This document shows, in pieces, positions 58,770 through 64,000 of a stretch of DNA of 64,000 nt; within the stretch, counting starts at the first letter, position 1; the number at the start of each line of letters is the position of its first letter. Under the pieces are notes generated by a model. It made no database searches. It saw only the letters and a list, made by a program, of their open reading frames with translations, and was not told the origin of the DNA. Where the stretch lies: contig JARYMF010000004.1 in assembly GCA_029907255.1 (NCBI GenBank), positions 124,001-188,000 of the forward strand, written 5' to 3'. This DNA comes from Armatimonadota bacterium. Its GTDB lineage: Bacteria; Armatimonadota; UBA5829; DTJY01. Both the position numbers and the translations under genes were made by a program.

Positions 58770-60209
58770 ATGACGAAAGAACGAAAAGAAATTTCTCGAC
58801 GTGAGTTTATAACCCGAGGTGCTAGTGTCGCTGGGGCAGCACTCCTAGGGACATTCCCCAGCATTGCTTCGTGTGCAAAAACCGACAGTCGAAAACCGAA
58901 TGTTATCTTCCTATTTGCAGACCAAATGAGAAATGCATCTTTGGGATGCATGGGCAATACCGAGGTACACACTCCAAATATGGACAAACTTGCTAGCCAG
59001 GGCCTGCTATTCAAAAATGCCATTAGCGGCTACCCCCTTTGCTCGCCTTACCGTGCTATGCTACTTACCGGACGCTATGGCACTTCAACGGGAGTTGTTG
59101 GCAATTCAGTTGAGCTTCCTAATACTGAGATTACAATCGCAAAGGTTCTCAAAGAGCACGGATATAAGACCGGTTTTATTGGAAAATGGCACCTCGAAAA
59201 AAATCATAATCCGTTTGTACCAAAAGAACGCCGCCTCGGTTTTGACTACTGGGCTTCACGCAATCTTGGCGGCTCAGTATTTGATGACTTCTACTGCACG
59301 GATACACCCGAGGAAATCCACTACAAAGGATTCGAGACAGATATTCAAACCGACCTTGCCATAAATTTCATCAAGAACAACGCAAAGTCAGCATTCTGCC
59401 TTTTTGTAGCCTGGAGACCACCTCACCCACCCAGGGAAGTTCCCCAAAAGTACCTCGACATGTTTGACCCAAAGAAACTGACCCAGCGCCCGAACGTTCC
59501 AAAAGGCACCGACGACCGCGAGAATTTGCGAATCTATTATGCACAGATTGCAGCTTTGGATTACAACTTAGGCAGGATCACAAAAACGCTAGATGATCTC
59601 GGCATCGCGGACGATACCATTGTTTGCTTCTCAAGCGACCACGGCGATATGCTTGCCAGCCACGGCCTGCAGGGGAAAAATGTGCCATATGAAGAAAGCA
59701 TAAATATCCCCTTTATTATGCGATATCCCCGAAAGATAAAAGCAGGACAGAAAACCGATATCCTCTTAAACTCCGTTGACGTAATGCCAACACTTTTAGG
59801 CCTGTGCGAAGTACCTATTCCAAAGAGCGTGCAAGGATTGGACCTTTCGCAAACAATTCTCGGCAAGAGCAGTAAAAAGCCAGAATCGGTACTCCTACAG
59901 CGAATAGTCTCAGTTGGTGGAAGGAAAACAACCGGCGAATGGCGCGGTGTAAGAACCCCCTGCTACACCTATGCTAGATTTCGAGACAAGGGTTACGTTC
60001 TTTTTGATAACATGAAAGACCCCTATCAGATGAATAATCTAATTGACAAATCCGAGGCAAAGGGTCTTCGCGAACAAATGGAAGCTGAGCTTCAAAAGTG
60101 GCTAAAGCGGGTTGGCGACGATTTCGCACCAACGGCGACCTATGTTAAACGATTTAAAGCACAAATGAACAAGCGCCTGCTCCGCGGCCTCACTGATGCA
60201 GATGAATAA
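58770..60209 (+). CDS. Sulfatase with a Tat signal peptide
   Basis: ATG 58770 follows AGAGGAG; the open frame extends upstream without a ribosome site. The 479-residue protein starts with a Tat leader (SRREFITRGASVAGAALLG), so the folded enzyme is exported. The catalytic domain has PNVIFLFADQMRNASLGCMG, the formylglycine motif PLCSPYRAMLLTGRYG (C-x-P-x-R), TGFIGKWHLEKN and FSSDHGDMLASHGLQGK with the metal Asp-His pair. A C-terminal subdomain follows. It is clearly different from the sulfatase at 37815, which lacks a signal. The next gene is 18 bases on, so they form an operon. Confidence 0.94.
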   Translation: MTKERKEISRREFITRGASVAGAALLGTFPSIASCAKTDSRKPNVIFLFADQMRNASLGCMGNTEVHTPNMDKLASQGLLFKNAISGYPLCSPYRAMLLTGRYGTSTGVVGNSVELPNTEITIAKVLKEHGYKTGFIGKWHLEKNHNPFVPKERRLGFDYWASRNLGGSVFDDFYCTDTPEEIHYKGFETDIQTDLAINFIKNNAKSAFCLFVAWRPPHPPREVPQKYLDMFDPKKLTQRPNVPKGTDDRENLRIYYAQIAALDYNLGRITKTLDDLGIADDTIVCFSSDHGDMLASHGLQGKNVPYEESINIPFIMRYPRKIKAGQKTDILLNSVDVMPTLLGLCEVPIPKSVQGLDLSQTILGKSSKKPESVLLQRIVSVGGRKTTGEWRGVRTPCYTYARFRDKGYVLFDNMKDPYQMNNLIDKSEAKGLREQMEAELQKWLKRVGDDFAPTATYVKRFKAQMNKRLLRGLTDADE

Positions 60210-60227
60210 GCGGCAAAGGAGGACTCA

Positions 60228-63200
60228 ATGGCTAAAGCACTCCTTCTTATTCTGCTAGCCACAATGGCGCTGGCAAGCAGGGCGGACACCTCCAAGATGG
60301 CCGTCCTCGTCCTAGCCGAGCAGTTTCCCCACACCGACACGGCTTTCATCAAGGCTTTAACATCTTCGCTCAAAGCACAAGGATTTGCAACTAAACCTGT
60401 TAGCGCCGATACACTCGCATCTGAACTATCTAATAATGACGAACGCCGGCTGTTGATACTCCCAAATTCAGCATACTTCCCTGTTGACGCTAAACAAGCT
60501 CTTGTAAACTATGTAACCCACAATGGAAATCTGCTCACCATTGGTGGACCGCCTCTCTCAAAGCAGGTTGTGCGCCTCGAAGGCAAATGGCTCACCCAGC
60601 AAATGCTGCTCGACAAACTTGCAACCATGCAGATGGGTGAGAAAGTGCTCGACTTCAATAAAGTCAAGTGGTCCAATGAGTTTCGAGATACTGGCACACC
60701 CGATACAAAGGTCGAAGCGCGCACTGTTCCCACCAACATCTCAGAAGCGCCTTTTGCTCTTGAACTTAAGGCACCCAGCGTGAGATTTTGGGAATTCCAA
60801 GATATTCCCATCCAAAAAAGCATCCCACCGAACGAAACTGTAACTACATTCTGGGCTAAAGGCAACAAAAACGCTCGTAAATGCATCGTGGCATGGCTTG
60901 ATTCGGACGGAGCTCGGTGGTACACGAATATTGAACTCACCACCTCGTGGAAGCGTTATGCCCTGACCGCCGATTTATTCGTGCATTGGAAAGGACCGGG
61001 TGGCCCTGACGACCGATTCCAGCCTCAAAAGGCGGTCAAGTTCAAGATTGGCTTTGAAAATCACAACCTCCACGACCGCGAAAAACCAGCAATGCTATGG
61101 ATTAGCGATGTCCACACAATGCCCAACCCAGCTGGAAATCCAGACTTCACCCAGCCGCTTCTGGAAACGCTTAGCCCATCTTACAAGACCTACCGAACTA
61201 CTGGGGAAGCGCTCATTCGCACGTTTGGGTCATACTATGACTTACCTTCAGAACCCGCCCTTAAAGGTCCTGTTAGCGTTGTTTGCTCGCTACCAAGATA
61301 CCGAGGGCTAGGTTTCAACAAAACCGCCCCTCATCGTTGGATACCACAGTTGGCAGTGAGAATGGCAGATGGACATATTGGCGGAGCCGCAGCAGCCCTC
61401 TACGTTCAAGATGATGAACAATATTGTGGAAGCATTTGGGCAACATTAGGAATCGACGACCCCGATTTTCTAGCATCACATCGCCAAGAAATTGTCAACG
61501 AAGTAGTCAAACTAGTCCAACGAATTGACCAAGGAATATTCTTGCTTGCAGGGGGCACAGACCATGCATCCTACTTTGAGGAAGTGCCCACCGTGGGCGC
61601 TGTGGTGCTCAACCTTGGCTCACTGCAACGCCAAGTCAGCGTTGAATGCAAAATCGCAGATGACCCTGAGTATTCCAAAGCCAAGCCTGCCAAACCGCCG
61701 CTTTATGCCAAGAAGTCGCTATTTTTAAGCGAAAAACGCAATATAATAGAAGTTGGCTCATTTCCTAACCTTGCACCCGGCTTCTATGTCGTAACAACTT
61801 CGTTGTATGTCGATGGAAAGCTCATCGACCAGATACGCCAACCATTTTCGATTGTCGAATCCAAACCTGTCGACAAGAATGAAATCGTTACTATTAAGGG
61901 CGACCAGTTTATTTACAAGGGCAAACCGTGGTACTCTCTCGGCATTAACTATCGGCCAATTTACGTTGCCGCAATGGAAAGCGGCCCATTCTGGGAGCAT
62001 TGGTGCCATCCTAACCAATACGATGCAGAAATCGTCGAAATTGAGCTTGATTTGATGAACAAAATTGGACTGAATACCGTCTCGTTGATTTATGAGAATC
62101 CAGTTGAGATTCCCTATGCCTTTGTAGACTTCATGGAGCGAGCACATAAGCATGGAATCAAATGCCACGTCTATATTGCTGGCCTTGAGCCGCTGTGGCC
62201 AAAGCCTGAAAAAGCACTAGAGCTGATAAAGAAAGCCAGACTTTGGGAACGTCCGGCAATGTTCGCCTACGACACGGGTTGGGAAGTTCGCATCGGCCGC
62301 GAAGAGAGGCGGCGGCTTTTTGACGCCGAATGGAAGCGTTGGATTGAAGACCAATATGGTAGTGTGGAGAACGCAGAGAAAGATTGGCAGTTTACCCTCC
62401 GCAAGAAGCCTGATGGCGGAGTACATGGGCCGACAGACGAACAAGTCTCCAGCGACGGTCCTTGGAGGCGAATGGTAGCCGCATATCGGCGATTCTGGGA
62501 CGATCGCCTCAGCCGACAATACATGAAAACCGCACAAGTCATACGCAGCATTGATCCCTACCATCCAATCAGCGTTCGGAGCGGCTTTGGTGGCACTGGA
62601 ACAATGGCTGCGTATGCACTTCCCCAAATGCCGGTTGACCTCTGTTCAGGCGCAAAACACCTTGACTTCATATCACCGGAGGGCTACAACTTCGCCGGCG
62701 ACATGCAAAGCTTTCGAGAAGGCGGGTTTACCACCCTCTACGGCAAGTTCGTAAGCGGCGGGAAGCCGATTTACTGGGCTGAGCTTGGATATTCTGCATC
62801 CCCAAACCCTACTCCTGAGACCCTCGAAGCACAACGAGAATACTATGAGAAAATCTACAAAGTGTTTTATGAAACCCGTTCGGCTGGCTCGGCAGCCTGG
62901 TGGTGGCCTGGATACCTAATCTGGGAAAAAAGCGACTACGCGGTTATAAATCCTGATTTTACTCTCCGCCCAGCCGCGTTCGAATTCACCAAGATGGCAA
63001 AAATGGCTGCAAAACCATACCCTCTAAAGAAGCCTGACTACTGGATAGAAATTGACCGCGACCTCCATACCATCGGGTACGCAGGCATTCTTGCCGCCAA
63101 GCGTGCAGAATATGGCATGGCAGTGAGCAAAGGAAAGACTGTCGGCTTGAGAACCAAAGGCACGGGCACTGATTCCTCTAACTTCCCGAGGATTGCTGTG

Positions 63201-63602
63201 GGCGGAACACCGCTTAACGGCAATAATCCACCAAAGTTCTTAAATGCAGAGTTTAATTCGCTTGAAATCCAAGATGCATCGGGCAAATGGATTAAAGTTG
63301 AGGATGGTGACAAAATTTCCATAAAATCGAACACGCCAATATTCGCCCGCGCATCTCTTGGAAATACAAATGAGGTGAAATGGCTAGCGAAAGGGGAGTC
63401 GGCAGTATACCTCCGCGCAATTATCGGTGAATCGAAGGTCCTAGCGCCCATCTCACAGGATACTCCCTTCCTATGCGACGCTGAAGTTCGGGCTTTCAAG
63501 TTATCAGATGGAATCACGACTGAGACCTTGGTGAGCTTTCAGATGGTAACTGGCGATATTGCTTTTGGGGAGAAAAGGTATGTGAGTCTACTGCCAAATT
63601 GA
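60228..63602 (+). CDS. Very large exported multidomain glycoside-hydrolase-like protein (clan A barrel)
   Basis: The 1124-residue product follows AAAGGAGG and has a signal peptide (KALLLILLATMALASRAD). A ThuA/GATase-like domain covers about 20-110 (MAVLVLAEQFPHTDTAFIKAL; RRLLILPNSAYF). A jelly-roll, carbohydrate-binding-like region lies around 180-310 (VRFWEFQDIPIQKSI). A second GATase-like stretch (SVVCSLPRYRGLGF) follows, then beta-sandwich material. A TIM barrel spans about 565-905 with YSLGINYRPIYVAAMESG, KCHVYIAGLEPLW, WELGY-type YWAELGYSASP with a likely catalytic Glu, and YETRSAGSAAWWWPGYL. The C-terminal ~200 residues are beta-rich. It resembles GH42/GH5-type barrels. Exact activity is unknown. 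Confidence 0.82.
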   Translation: MAKALLLILLATMALASRADTSKMAVLVLAEQFPHTDTAFIKALTSSLKAQGFATKPVSADTLASELSNNDERRLLILPNSAYFPVDAKQALVNYVTHNGNLLTIGGPPLSKQVVRLEGKWLTQQMLLDKLATMQMGEKVLDFNKVKWSNEFRDTGTPDTKVEARTVPTNISEAPFALELKAPSVRFWEFQDIPIQKSIPPNETVTTFWAKGNKNARKCIVAWLDSDGARWYTNIELTTSWKRYALTADLFVHWKGPGGPDDRFQPQKAVKFKIGFENHNLHDREKPAMLWISDVHTMPNPAGNPDFTQPLLETLSPSYKTYRTTGEALIRTFGSYYDLPSEPALKGPVSVVCSLPRYRGLGFNKTAPHRWIPQLAVRMADGHIGGAAAALYVQDDEQYCGSIWATLGIDDPDFLASHRQEIVNEVVKLVQRIDQGIFLLAGGTDHASYFEEVPTVGAVVLNLGSLQRQVSVECKIADDPEYSKAKPAKPPLYAKKSLFLSEKRNIIEVGSFPNLAPGFYVVTTSLYVDGKLIDQIRQPFSIVESKPVDKNEIVTIKGDQFIYKGKPWYSLGINYRPIYVAAMESGPFWEHWCHPNQYDAEIVEIELDLMNKIGLNTVSLIYENPVEIPYAFVDFMERAHKHGIKCHVYIAGLEPLWPKPEKALELIKKARLWERPAMFAYDTGWEVRIGREERRRLFDAEWKRWIEDQYGSVENAEKDWQFTLRKKPDGGVHGPTDEQVSSDGPWRRMVAAYRRFWDDRLSRQYMKTAQVIRSIDPYHPISVRSGFGGTGTMAAYALPQMPVDLCSGAKHLDFISPEGYNFAGDMQSFREGGFTTLYGKFVSGGKPIYWAELGYSASPNPTPETLEAQREYYEKIYKVFYETRSAGSAAWWWPGYLIWEKSDYAVINPDFTLRPAAFEFTKMAKMAAKPYPLKKPDYWIEIDRDLHTIGYAGILAAKRAEYGMAVSKGKTVGLRTKGTGTDSSNFPRIAVGGTPLNGNNPPKFLNAEFNSLEIQDASGKWIKVEDGDKISIKSNTPIFARASLGNTNEVKWLAKGESAVYLRAIIGESKVLAPISQDTPFLCDAEVRAFKLSDGITTETLVSFQMVTGDIAFGEKRYVSLLPN

Positions 63603-63691
63603 CATTCCCTTGGATGCGCAGCCTCGCAAATTACGCGCCCTGTAAGGAAATAGTGCGCCCCCAGAAAGCAGACTAAAGAAAAATTCTGCGG

Positions 63692-64000
63692 CTATCCACG
63701 CTGGCTAGCCTTTGCGGGATCATAATCTGGGTTTGGAGCTGGCATTGCCGCACCTACGGACTTCCGCCAATCTGCAAGCATTGTTCTTAACTCCGCGGCT
63801 TTCTCCGGCATTTTGGCAGCAAGATCAGTAGTCTCGCCTACGTCATCCTTTAAATTATAAAGTTCGATGCGTCCGTCTTCGAAATACTCGATTAGCTTCC
63901 AATCGCCACATCGAATTGCGCCTGCTGGGCTGGTTCCGCCTGGATGATAGTGCGGATAGTGCCAGTATACAGCCTTTCGATTTATGCCACCTGTTTGCTT
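63692..64000 (-). CDS. Sulfatase, C-terminal end (gene continues beyond right edge)
   Basis: The minus-strand frame is open from the window edge to TAG at 63694-63692, giving the last 102 residues. It contains KAVYWHYPHYHPGGTSPAGAI, IRCGDWKLIEYFEDGRIELYNL and DDVGETTDLAAKMPEKAAELR. This is the typical C-terminal tail of family S1 sulfatases (WKLI...ELYNLxxDxxExxNLA). It converges on the large hydrolase gene. It would be the third sulfatase in the window. Confidence 0.9.
   Translation of the reverse strand, partial: KQTGGINRKAVYWHYPHYHPGGTSPAGAIRCGDWKLIEYFEDGRIELYNLKDDVGETTDLAAKMPEKAAELRTMLADWRKSVGAAMPAPNPDYDPAKASQRG

Noticed and set aside
1-64000. CRISPR arrays, insertion sequences, phage genes or plasmid origin
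   Set aside because: No regularly spaced repeats, transposases, integrases or replication initiators were seen.

Overview
The window comes from a diderm bacterium with roughly 48% GC (estimated by eye). It encodes a TolC-type outer-membrane factor, an envelope-spanning MacAB-type pump, a small beta-barrel-like protein, lipoproteins and a Tat-exported sulfatase. The mix of DUF4838, DUF6785-type, GH4, GH29, sulfatase and uroporphyrinogen-decarboxylase-like genes suggests Armatimonadota or a similar glycan-degrading lineage from environmental genomes. This placement is inference; no 16S gene is present.

Positions 1-13.4 kb (+ strand) hold core genes. They start with the 3' end of an RNase E/G gene and its terminator. 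A MarR regulator on an apparently leaderless transcript is followed by a tripartite efflux operon (TolC, HlyD, ATPase, permease, small exported protein). Then come rplU-rpmA, a terminator-like hairpin pair, and obg-proB-nadD-LytR/CpsA/Psr-rsfS-TPR.

Positions 13.4-34 kb are accessory. They include a GH15/GH133-like glycosidase, deacetylase plus DegT aminotransferase, a DUF4382 lipoprotein, several small or secreted unknowns, an NSS transporter with a 42-residue small subunit, a GH4 enzyme, PstS, a CBS-containing site-2 protease and a DUF4838 protein. At 26.26-27.68 kb a tetraheme cytochrome/5'-nucleotidase-like gene is interrupted by one in-frame TGA. The TGA lies where a CGC motif is expected and is followed, exactly 11 nt on, by a 17-nt hairpin with a GGU loop. 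I read it as a selenoprotein gene.

Positions 34-45 kb hold a phosphoesterase/PQQ-propeller protein and a minus-strand glycan locus: GH5-like hydrolase, GH29 alpha-L-fucosidase, beta-helix protein, sulfatase and DegT aminotransferase. At 45.3-48.3 kb a class I cyclic-di-GMP riboswitch, apparently coupled to a terminator, precedes an 8-cysteine mini-protein and then a membrane HD-GYP/GAF/GGDEF protein. This is a possible c-di-GMP feedback circuit.

Positions 49.7-53.5 kb hold a stand-alone Lrp/AsnC effector domain, trpDCF and a URO-D-like methyltransferase. Positions 53.6-64 kb return to sugar metabolism: copper-amine-oxidase-N-like protein, D-lyxose isomerase, a second URO-D-like protein, a DUF6785-type membrane protein, a Tat sulfatase, a very large GH42/GH5-like protein, and the 3' end of another sulfatase at the right edge.
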